From Nilaparvata lugens (Eukaryota; Arthropoda; Insecta; Hemiptera; Delphacidae): 64,000 bases of DNA. The stretch lies in the NCBI RefSeq assembly GCF_014356525.2, contig NC_052518.1, positions 103,164,767 through 103,228,766 on the forward strand, given 5' to 3'. The position numbers and the translations under genes were made by a program. Of this stretch, positions 55,796-64,000 are shown piece by piece. A model generated the notes under the pieces. The model was not told the origin of the DNA. It worked only from the letters and a program-made list of their open reading frames with translations, and made no database searches. Position 1 is the first letter of the stretch, and each line of letters begins with the position of its first letter.

Positions 55796-56586
55796 ATGTT
55801 GTTACAAGATGGGGAATTAGAAGACATCATTAATGAAGTTGATGACCGTAACAATATTGAAGAAATACTGAAAAGGGCCTATGTACTTGTGGCTTCAAAA
55901 CTGAAAACTATGGCTACAAAAAGTGACAGTGAAGTCCTCAAAAATCTATTATCGAACCGCCCTGAACTGAGGCGTATGAGAAATGAAGGTTTAATTAAGG
56001 ACCTGCCACAATGGCTTCAGGAAAAACTATATATATATTTGAAATTGTCATCCGATGAAGACTCTCCCGATGAAAATTCTTCCGATGAGGATTCTCCCGA
56101 TGAAAATCCTTCCGATGAGAAATCTCCCGATGAAAATTCTTCCGATGAGGACTCTCCCGATGAAAATTCTTCCAATGAGGACTCTCCCGATGAAAATTCT
56201 TCCGATGAGGATTCTCCCGATGAAAATCCTTCCGATGAAAATTCTTCCGATGAGGACTCTCCCGATGAAAATTCTTCCAATGAGGACTCTCCCGATGAAA
56301 ATTCTTCCGATGAGGATTCTCCCGATGAAAATTCTTCCGATGAGAAATCTCCCGATGAAAATTCTTCCGATGAGGACTCTTCTGATGATGATTCTTCCAA
56401 TGAGGATTCTTCAGAAAGCGAAGATGAGATTTCTACCTTGTATAACAATTTACCGGGAGAAAAATATGTTATTGGCTTCAAAGATGATTGTTTTCGATTG
56501 CTGTCAGAATTCAGTAAATCGAAAAATCAAAATTTCAGAGATTTTGCTGAAGTATGGAAGAAAATGGGATTCTCCGCGATATCCAT
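55796..56586 (+). CDS. SNAPC1: SNAPC1-like gene, first visible exon with acidic repeat
   Basis: This is a 791-nt open exon starting 6-12 bp after the assembly gap. I use the ATG at 55796, but a TTTAG acceptor at 55785-55789 would allow an internal exon from 55790. Residues 1 to about 84 (LQDGELEDIINEV ... LPQWLQEKLYIYLK) match nothing I recognise. They are followed at 56048-56430 by about 12 ten-residue acidic units of the type SSDEDSPDEN, a likely casein-kinase-2 substrate. The end, GFKDDCFRLLSEFSKSKNQ then FRDFAEVWKKMGFSAIS, matches the start of the SNAPC1/SNAP43 domain (D-C-x-x-L-L, F-x-D-F-x-E-x-W-x-x-M-x-F). The donor is CCAT/GTAAGT, phase 2. SNAPC1 is a subunit of SNAPc, which binds the PSE of snRNA promoters for Pol II and III. 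Human SNAPC1 begins nearly directly with this domain, so the N-terminal 210 residues are an unusual addition or a misjoined piece. Confidence 0.75.
56048..56430 (+). repeat. Coding minisatellite, 30-bp unit (acidic repeat)
   Basis: About 12 copies of a 30-bp unit encode SSDEDSPDEN with variants (PSDEKSPDEN, SSNEDSPDEN). One half unit (PSDEN) shows an unequal exchange. The block 56131-56240 is largely repeated at 56240-56350, so a higher-order duplication of about 110 bp is present. The periodicity leaves all three relevant frames open, but only the acidic frame joins the SNAPC1 domain. Confidence 0.9.
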
Positions 56587-57359
56587 GTAAGTTTTTTACC
56601 TTTTATTCATTTTATATGATATAACTATGTTATGATATAACCTTGTTATGATACCATACCTATAGTGACGTCCACGTTACATTGACTTGCAACATGTAGC
56701 TTTACAAGATTTTTTTGCATTCCTCCACAAAGCCTAAACGTCTGCGTGTGGAGGAGAGTGTAGCCATAGGCAACACAAGCAGTTACTACATAAAAATTAT
56801 AAAAGAAAAGATAAGATTCAGAATATAATAATGGATTAATACAAATTCAAATAATTAAAATAAGAAATAATACTTAATTAAGAAATAAAAGATAAAAAGA
56901 AAAATATTAGCCAAACTTTGGATTGATTTTATTTCATGTGCAGGCCAATAAATCGCAGGGAATGAAGGAGGCTGTGAGTTCGCGTCATGTAGCTATTTTA
57001 TAATGTAATGAATTGATAGAGGGGAAAAAATCAATATGACAAATCCTTTGATAGTTCTTGCTTTCTGATAGTTATCGAATATAACGTGAGTGGAGCAGAG
57101 CTTCGGCTGCCTCCCAGCCAATGTGATACAGCCACCTTTCCACACCCCTTCGGTAAACGGCTAGACTATACACCTCCGCCTCTCTTATTTCATTCGGCAA
57201 GTTTCTATAATATAAAATGTGACTTTAAAATACGGACTTCCTATGTGCTTAAAACTACCGTTTTAATACCAGTTAACAATTTCATGACAGAGTGACGTGT
57301 TTATTACAGCTGGTAAGTTCATAATATAATATATTATGCTAAATCATATTATCCCAACA

Positions 57360-57610
57360 TGATCTTGAATCATGATGATCTTCCCGTTCTACGTTAGCCG
57401 CTCGGCCGACAATTTCGAAAACATAGGTCTGTAAAATGGATTAATATATAATTATTATTAGCCCCCCTATTAAAATTTCTGGTCAGAAACCATCCCCAAT
57501 ATTCACACAACATATTAAGTTTCATGCCGTTCTGTCAAGTAGTTTTCGAGTCTATAGGGAACAAACAAACTAACACACAAACAGACATTCATTTTTATAT
57601 GTAGAGATAA
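57360..57610. mobile_element. SINE/retroposon-like fragment
   Basis: The - strand holds TCGGCCGAGCGGCTAACG, a tRNA-like box A. Downstream on the + strand lies a conserved-looking tail (TCAAGTAGTTTTCGAGTCTA, GGGAACAAACAAAC, ACATTCATTTTTATATG) of a type common in insect retroposons. Boundaries are uncertain. Confidence 0.5.
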
Positions 57611-57883
57611 TATTGATCCTTTGGGCGTTCAGGGAGAACAGATTTTATATATTTTTTTATTTTATGATTTTATTTTTATAATGATTTTTTATAATCAATC
57701 ATTTAATGTGGGCTGGGAGCATTGGGGAGGATCACTGTTGAAAGATTTCTGGAAGCCTTATGGGGGGGGGGGGAGGAGAGACATCTCTTCTCCATAGTGA
57801 CTCACTGAGATGGGAGGATGCAGTTTAACAGTATACCATGAGTAGGCTGACGCAAGTTTCTCTCTGTGAGGATGCCAGTCTAA

Positions 57884-59340
57884 TGCCCGGTTTCTCAGTC
57901 GTTCCTTAAACTGTTAATCCATTCAATAATTTTATTGAATCGATAAACATGAGAAATGCGTTTCTAGAACGCTCCATAAACTTATTGAATCCATAAATCT
58001 CTCGATAAACTATTGTGCCAAAATTCAGCCTATAAATATTTATGGAATGGATCAATTTGTCAAATTTTTGGTTGCAATAAAAAAATTAAGTTACAAAAAT
58101 TAAATTACAAATTAAAATTAGTGTAGATCACCAGTATTTTAAAAACAAAACAGAATCAAAGTTGCACTATATTTAGCATTGATAACCCTTATTTGGTGTC
58201 AGCCATGTTTGTTTTCAGCTTGGTTTGGAGACATCAGCCAAAAGATGTCAGTACCGTAGGAAATAACCTCACAACATGCAGCATGGAATAAACATCCAGA
58301 TTTGGTTGGTTACCATGGTTACCATAGTAACCATGTATAAAGTTTGTTTACGAAAGTGGCTGGTTTGGGATCATGCCATGTTGCCACATTCATTGAACAG
58401 ATAAATCGTTACATAGCTATGGATTCTATAAAAATGTTTAAGAAACCAATAAAAATTTATTGAATACATAAAGTTATTGAATCAATAGCTATAGCGTTGT
58501 TTATTGAACGAAATAGTGCCAAAATGGCCTTCATCTTCAATCCATCGTAGGGGGACTTCAAAGTTTTCACGTCCCTCAAACCGATGATTTGAATAGAATT
58601 ATTATATTCTTCTCTCACTGCATCCCATGCCATGCTCTCATCTTTTATCGAATTTTATCTGTCTTTTTATTCTCTATTACAGTTTTGTACTTTAGGCAAA
58701 TTTATACTAATTGGTCTTTTTCGACCTCAGCAAAATTCTTGCCACGGTCTCGTTTCTCTGCTATAATAAATAATAACTTATGAAAAATGTCAATACTGTA
58801 GGAAATAACCTTCAACTTAAACTTCACAACAAACAGCAAGGAATAAAACAACCAAGATTTAGTTGGTTACGATGGCTACCATATAAAATTTGTTTACGAA
58901 AGTGGCCGGTTTGGAATCATGCCATGTTGCCAGATTCATTGAACAGATAAATCGTTCCATAGCTATGGATTCTATAAATATGTTTAAGGAACCAATGAAA
59001 AGTAACTTAATTTTTTTATTGCAACCAAAAATTTGACAAATTGATCCATTCCATAAATATTTATAGGCTGAATTTTGGCACAATAGTTTATCGAGAGATT
59101 TATGGATTCAATAAGTTTATGGAGCGTTCTAGAAACGCATTTCTTATTTTTATCGATTCAATAAAATTATTGAATGGATTAACAGTTTATGGAACGACTG
59201 AGAAACCGGGCAAATAGTTTATCGAGAGATTTAAGGATTCAATAAGTTTATGGAGCGTTCTAGAAACGCATTTCTCATGTTTATCGATTCAATAAAGTTA
59301 TTGAATGGATTAACAGTTTAAGGAACGACTGAGAAATTGG
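57884..59340. mobile_element. Large inverted-repeat element TGCCCGGTTTCTCAG
   Basis: The left arm (57884-58090) and right arm (about 59006-59212) are complementary over about 200 bp. Inside is a direct repeat: 58256-58450 matches 58798-58995 (GAAAGTGGCTGGTTTGGGAT, CAGATAAATCGTTACATAGC). The right 130 bp (59083-59212) is repeated once more at 59213-59340. No transposase. Confidence 0.85.
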
Positions 59341-60075
59341 ACAGTTTATTGATGTGCATTTACACACAATGGATTATCATCCATGTAAATATACATATTT
59401 CAAATGCCAAATATACAGCTCATACAATGCTATTTCATATTACCAATTAATAATATTTCCAATACCTCCATAAAATAATCTAATTGTAATTGATTGGGTA
59501 ATCATTAGAAATTGAAATTTGAATAGATATACTGTGTGATTTTTCAATTTTCCATAATGTTTTCTATCTTCTGTACTAGTTATCAATTCCTGTCTAATTA
59601 TCCAAAATTTCATCATAATAGAATAGAATTTTATTAGTCATTTAATATTTACAAAAAATTCATCGACTTCGTCAAAATACATCTTTTTTAAATCATTATT
59701 ATTCATTAATCAGTCTTAAAAATATAAAAATAAAATTAACAAATCATGTAAATCATAGATCACAAGTTACTCATTATATCATAAGAGAAATGGTACCCAG
59801 TTTATAAAAAAGAAATCATTTACTGTGTACAAACATTCATTAACTAATACATATTTAATTTTATTTTTAAATTGAGTGAATGCTAGTAACTTTAAATTGT
59901 CTGGTGTGGAGTTATATAATTTTATTGACATGAAGTGCCAGTTTCTCTGAGATTTGGAATGGCTATATTGCGGATTTTAAGTCTATGTCTCAAATCTTCT
60001 GGAAATAGTGGGTAACTAGTTCTGTATAAGCTATGATGAAATGTTTAACTTGATATGTCAACTTTTGGTTTTCAG

Positions 60076-60270
60076 ATTATATGATTTGCATGAAGAAGCT
60101 GGCGTAGAAGATCATGGGGAATTCTTGAATCACGCTGTACCGGAAATGTTTCTTATTGCAAAAACGTTCATGCTTCCTGAATATCCGAAGTCTTATAGGA
60201 AAGGTGCACTTTACCTGTTATATGCTCTGTATTACAAACAGCCAATCAATACGGACGACGCATTAGTTGA
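60076..60270 (+). CDS. SNAPC1: SNAPC1-like exon, copy 1
   Basis: The acceptor is TTTGGTTTTCAG and the donor GTTGA/GTGAGT. It enters and leaves in phase 2, 195 nt, which fits the phase-2 donor at 56586. It reads LYDLHEEAGVEDHGEFLNHA, then VPEMFLIAKTFMLPEYPK and KGALYLLYALYYKQPIN. GALYLLYxLYxxQ is the clearest SNAPC1 signature. The preceding A...LP.Y segment also fits human SNAPC1 (ALAWRYFLPPY). The exon is the first of two near-identical copies lying in a 1,022-bp direct duplication. Both copies have intact splice sites and the same phase, so either or both could be used. Confidence 0.85.
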
Positions 60271-61097
60271 GTGAGTTACTATCCTTTTATAATATTTTAT
60301 TATAGTTGGAATCACTAAACGGGTTGTGAAAATGTATATATATATCCCACTTCTTTCCCAACGGGTAGTCATTCAAAAATTTATTCACTATTGTAACATT
60401 TCAAATTGATAGAATATTATTTTCATTTTTGAACAAATGAAATTTCCTGCGATGCTATTGGAGTAAATCAAGTTGTCCCTTAGATTTAATAAATGTCCTT
60501 GAAACCGGGCCTTGGAAATTTATAAAATAGAGCTGAAATTTGAATAGATATACTGTGTGATTTTTCAATTTTCCATAATGTTTTCTATCTTCTGTACTAG
60601 TTATCAATTCCTGTCTAATTATCCAAAATTTCATCATAATAGAATAGAATTTTATTAGTCATTTAATATTTACAAAAAATTCATCGACTTCGTCAAAATA
60701 CATCTTTTTTAAATCATTATTATTCATTAATCAGTCTTAAAAATATAAAAATAAAATTAACAAATCATGTAAATCATAGATCACAAGTTACTCATTATAT
60801 CATAAGAGAAATGGTACCCAGTTTATAAAAAAGAAATCATTTACTGTGTACAAACATTCATTAACTAATACATATTTAATTTTATTTTTAAAGTGAGTGA
60901 ATGCTAGTAACTTTAAATTGTCTGGTGTGGAGTTATATAATTTTATTGACATGAAGTGCCAGTTTCTCTGAGATTTGGAATGGCTATATTGCGGAATTTT
61001 AAGTCTATGTCTCAAATCTTCTGGAAATAGTGGGTAACTAGTTCTGTATAAGCTATGATGAAATGTTTAACTTGATATGTCAACTTTTGGTTTTCAG

Positions 61098-61292
61098 ATT
61101 ATATGATTTGCATGAAGAAGCAGGCGTAGAAGATCATGGGGAATTCTTGAATCACGCTGTACCGGAAATGTTTCTTATTGCAAAAACGTTCATGCTTCCT
61201 GAATATCCGAAGTCTTATAGGAAAGGTGCACTTTACCTGTTATATGCTCTGTATTACAAACAGCCAATCAATACGGACGACGCATTAGTTGA
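61098..61292 (+). CDS. SNAPC1: SNAPC1-like exon, copy 2 (tandem duplicate)
   Basis: This is the second copy of the exon at 60076-60270, with the same encoded residues and the same acceptor and donor. I saw one synonymous base change (GCT to GCA in the Glu-Glu-Ala codons). Entry and exit are phase 2, so splicing both copies in series would keep the frame and repeat 65 residues of the SNAPC1 domain. That would probably disturb the fold. The duplicate may be a real recent tandem duplication, a mutually exclusive pair, or two alleles wrongly placed in series by the assembler. The next SNAPC1 exon (the DWxxxLKF region in human) is not visible before 64000. Confidence 0.7.
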
Positions 61293-61859
61293 GTGAGTTA
61301 CTATCCTTTTATAATATTTTATTATAGTTGGAATCACTAAACGGGTTGTGAAAATGTATATACAGATATCCCACTTCTTTCCCAACGGGTAGTCATTCAA
61401 AAATTCATTCACTATTGTAACATTTCAAATTGATAGAATATTATTTTCATTTTCGAACAAATGAAATTTCCTGCGATGTTATTGGAGTAAATCAAGTTGT
61501 CCCTTAGATTTAATAAATGTCCTAGAAACCGGGCCTTGGAAATTTATAAAATAGAGCTGAAATTAAAATACAGGTTGGGCAGAGCCGATTGACGTGTTTG
61601 GAAGGATTATAAGTAATGAACCGTTCAAATTGGAAAAAATCTTTAATGGGTTCAATTCAGTTTGAAATATAGTTATTTTTTGGAAATTATATCAGTTAAA
61701 TGGCGGCCATAAGCAGCAATTCACTGATGTAGCGTATTTTTGAAGTTTAACGTATTTTGGCACATTGGTAAAGCTCTTCTCTGATTCGCTCCTTTAGTTC
61801 TTCCAAGGTGTGTGGGCGATCTTTGGAAACTTTTTTTTAGTTAATCTCATAGAAATTCA

Positions 61860-62360
61860 ATTCAAGATGGCGGATGATCACTAAAAAACCATGTTTTTCA
61901 CGGTTATCTCGAAAACGGCTCTAACGATTTTCTTCAAATTTATATCATGGATAGCTATTTATAAGCCCTATAAACTGACATGAGTCTCATTTCTGGGAAA
62001 ATTGCAGGAGCTCCGTAATATTCTTGAGAAAAATGGCGGATAATTACTAAAAAAACATGTTTTTCACGGTTTTCTCGAAAATGGCTCTAATGATTTTCTT
62101 CACATTTATACCATGGATAGCTATTTATAAGTCCTATCAACTGATATGAGTTTTATTTCTGGAAAAATTGCAGGAGCTCCGTAATATTCTTGAGCAAAAT
62201 GGCGGATAATTACTAAGAAACCATGTTTTTTACGATTTTCTTAAAAATGACTTGACCATTTTTCTCAAATTCATACTTTTTATAGTTATTTATCAGCTCT
62301 ATCAACTGGCATGAGTCTTTTCCCTGGGAAACTAATGGGGGGTCCAACCCATCCTTGAGA
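61860..62360. repeat. ~168-bp tandem repeat, three copies
   Basis: ATGGCGGATAATTACTAAAA, CATGTTTTTCACGG and TGGATAGCTATTTATAAG recur at about 61866, 62034 and 62202. The third copy is the most diverged. Confidence 0.88.
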
Positions 62361-62444
62361 AATTTACTTTGTAACCTCATTTTTGTGCATGAGGTAGGTA
62401 GGTAGAGCAGTTTTTAAAAAGAACACATAGTCGAGATATTTAAT

Positions 62445-62796
62445 CTGTAGAATTTCCGAGCTCGGCATTTGGCTAAGTCTTAGACTTTAAACAGCTGGAG
62501 TCAAAAAATTGGCTTTCCGAAACGGGGCGTAGTCGCAGTCATTGTCATAGTCACGTTTGAATTAAATTTCAAAAAACTAGAAAATTAAACACAAAATAAA
62601 ATAAAGAGAGAATAGTGTAAAGTTTCAGCTATTTTGAATTATTTAGAAATGTTTAATTTCGTCAAGGAAAAACGTTTCAAATTATAGAAATGAGAAAATA
62701 AAAACTGCGACTACGCCCCGTTTTGGAAAGCCAATTTTCTGACTCCAGCTGTTTAAAGTCTAGGACTTAGCCAAATCCCGAGCTCGGAAACCGGCC
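62445..62796. mobile_element. Short copy of the GTTTCCGAGCTCGG MITE with nested hairpin
   Basis: Outer ends TTTCCGAGCTCGGCATTTGG and, inverted, CGGTTTCCGAGCTCGGGATT match copies at 75 and 40845. The middle of those copies is replaced by a hairpin with arms ACGGGGCGTAGTCGCAGT (about 62521) and its complement (about 62705-62724). Confidence 0.8.
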
Positions 62797-63650
62797 TTAC
62801 AAGTACATAGAATGTAAAGTTGATTGCAAAATGGAATGAAATGAATGATTGACCCCACTTCTTCCCAAATCTGAGGTGAAAATGACCTTCGCTTAAATTC
62901 AAACTACCCATTTTATATATAAAATTAGCAACATTTTTCTTCGTCAGAAAAAATTACTCAACTACAAAATAATATCCAACCATATAGACATATCCAGGGA
63001 TATATTTTATGATAGGTAGTCAAAAAATAATTTATTTAACAATTGAATACAGCAAGAGATTTTGAGAGGGGAAGAATAATAATTTTTCTTCTTTCTAGTC
63101 GGCAGAAAAACGTTTGTCCCAAAAGATTTTCAACTTATTTATTTTCTATGTTTAGAAGTGCTTCGAACTCCTGTTGTAATACTATAGATACTAGTACTAG
63201 TCCATTTGAATTCCATTCAATTATTTTTAGTGAATGAATCTTTGAATTCAGTAATTTACTTTGTTCTAACTACTGAAATCTAGGCTGTAGGCACATGATT
63301 ATTTGCTCTGGTCAATTGGTCAAACCAGTAGTTTTCTCAAAATGAACTGAAAATTTTATTGGTACCTTCATGGCTCTTCCAATTTCGGTATGTTTTCCTA
63401 CGACGAAAGTTAATTCTGCACTTCCAATGTTTGAATTGGGAGTCGGTGTATATTTTCTGTAATTTTTTATGAAATCTTGCATTCTTCCGTAATATATTTT
63501 ATTTTAATCGATTTCCTGATTTTTAGAAATTCAATTGCGACGGTCTGACATTGCAGCTTCGATAGCTGGCTGGGTGTGTTTCTCATACATTACAATTTAC
63601 ATTTTTCAATACATTTTTCGATAAAGCATCACTTGGTTTTGAACAGTTCT
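62797..63650. other. Intron or intergenic stretch, nothing recognised
   Basis: AT-rich DNA after the SNAPC1-like duplication. I looked for the next SNAPC1 exon by reading from acceptor-like sites, including 63526, which hits a stop within seven codons, and found none. Confidence 0.5.
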
Positions 63651-63714
63651 TTGTTTGGTGTTTACCTGCTAGTAGCGTGGCACTTCCCACAGTTACGTTT
63701 CCTACGAAACCAAA

Positions 63715-63925
63715 AATCAATCATGGCGTTTCCTACAAAGAACTATCTGTACTCAACTTGTATCTGTTACTGTTATCTTTCCAGTAATGTAACTTACCGT
63801 TATTTGTATGGATTGTATTAGATAAACAACAGTAACCGATAGGCTACTTCAAGACACAAGTAACCGTAACAGATACAAGTTGAGTACAGGTAGCAGTTCT
63901 TCGTAGGAAACGCCGCGATTGAATT
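63715..63925. repeat. Hairpin with GGCGTTTCCTACNAAGAACT arms
   Basis: CATGGCGTTTCCTACAAAGA and CTGTACTCAACTTGTATCTG at 63722-63770 pair with the complementary arm at about 63860-63917. CGTAGGAAACGCCACG recurs to the window end, which suggests a larger truncated foldback element. Confidence 0.75.
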
Positions 63926-64000
63926 TTCGTACGTAGGAAACGCCACGCTTGAAATGGGATCGTAGAAAACGCCACCGTAGAAAGTGCCACGTAACCTACC

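Larger units (their letters stand above)
59514..61561. repeat. 1,022-bp tandem segmental duplication
   Basis: Copy 1 runs from about 59514 to 60535 and copy 2 from about 60536 to 61561, with an offset of about 1,022 bp. Each copy contains the same LINE-like fragment, the SNAPC1 exon and about 265 bp of downstream intron. Differences are few: a one-base indel near 59975/60996, TATATATA versus TATACAGATA after the exon, and several substitutions. That means high but imperfect identity. Confidence 0.93.

Noticed and set aside
56017..56481. 154-codon Ser/Glu-rich frame on the - strand
   Set aside because: It is the antisense of the same coding repeat, with no independent support.
56055..56624. 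189-codon Met/Leu/Pro-rich frame over the acidic repeat
   Set aside because: It is a frame-shifted reading of the 30-bp repeat. Only the acidic frame connects to the SNAPC1 domain and a matching splice phase.
63526..63560. Possible next SNAPC1 exon after GATTTTTAG
   Set aside because: In the required phase it meets TGA after seven codons.
1..64000. A coherent novel multi-gene system
   Set aside because: Only two host genes are present (p120-catenin and a SNAPC1-like gene). All other coding traces match common transposon types or remain single unrecognised fragments.

Overview
The window looks like AT-rich nuclear DNA from an insect. It has small coding exons separated by long introns, GT/AG splice sites, and very dense transposon debris: non-LTR (LINE) fragments, tRNA-derived SINEs, mariner-like pieces and many MITEs. 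A hemipteran such as a planthopper is my guess from the repeat style and intron size. Nothing in the sequence names the species. There are no bacterial operons, rRNA genes or CRISPR arrays.

Two host genes are supported, both on the + strand. (1) An insect p120-catenin (delta-catenin) gene covers about 2.6-47.7 kb. I placed eleven exons: 2585-2710, 5317-5376, 7322-7459, 10456-10675, 13617-13770, 17188-17327, 21757-21995, 35386-35528, 37794-38046, 45198-45336 and 47419-47656. Every junction keeps the reading frame, so the joined exons give about 615 codons ending in a stop, but the N-terminal exons lie upstream of the window. The armadillo domain runs from exon 10456 to exon 47419, with the basic loop typical of p120 in exon 35386. 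(2) A SNAPC1 (SNAP43)-like gene begins just after a 100-N assembly gap (55685-55784). A long first exon carries an unfamiliar N-terminal part, an acidic Ser/Asp/Glu repeat and the start of the SNAPC1 domain. The next exon (60076-60270) occurs again at 61098-61292 inside a 1,022-bp tandem duplication. Later exons are not visible.

The remainder, roughly nine tenths of the window, is intron and intergenic DNA. Several MITE families can be delimited by inverted termini and target-site duplications. These include 3-bp TTA/TAA (PIF/Harbinger-like) families, a TA (mariner-like) family, a TTAA (piggyBac-like) family, an 8-bp (hAT-like) family and a pogo/Tigger-like family. Some insertions are nested, and 'empty' copies elsewhere in the window confirm the insertion points. 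LINE remnants mark most introns. A giant palindrome with a one-sided tandem array fills the intron after exon 35386-35528. A partial duplication around exon 45198 carries a 16-nt copy of that exon's start, cut by mariner sequence. A satellite-like repeat forms an array at 52.9-53.5 kb and is scattered elsewhere.

I found no clearly new molecular system. The most useful second looks are the duplicated SNAPC1 exon, the mobile repeat abutting the p120 stop codon, the three consecutive phase-1/phase-1 exons, the mariner-cut exon copy and the palindrome.
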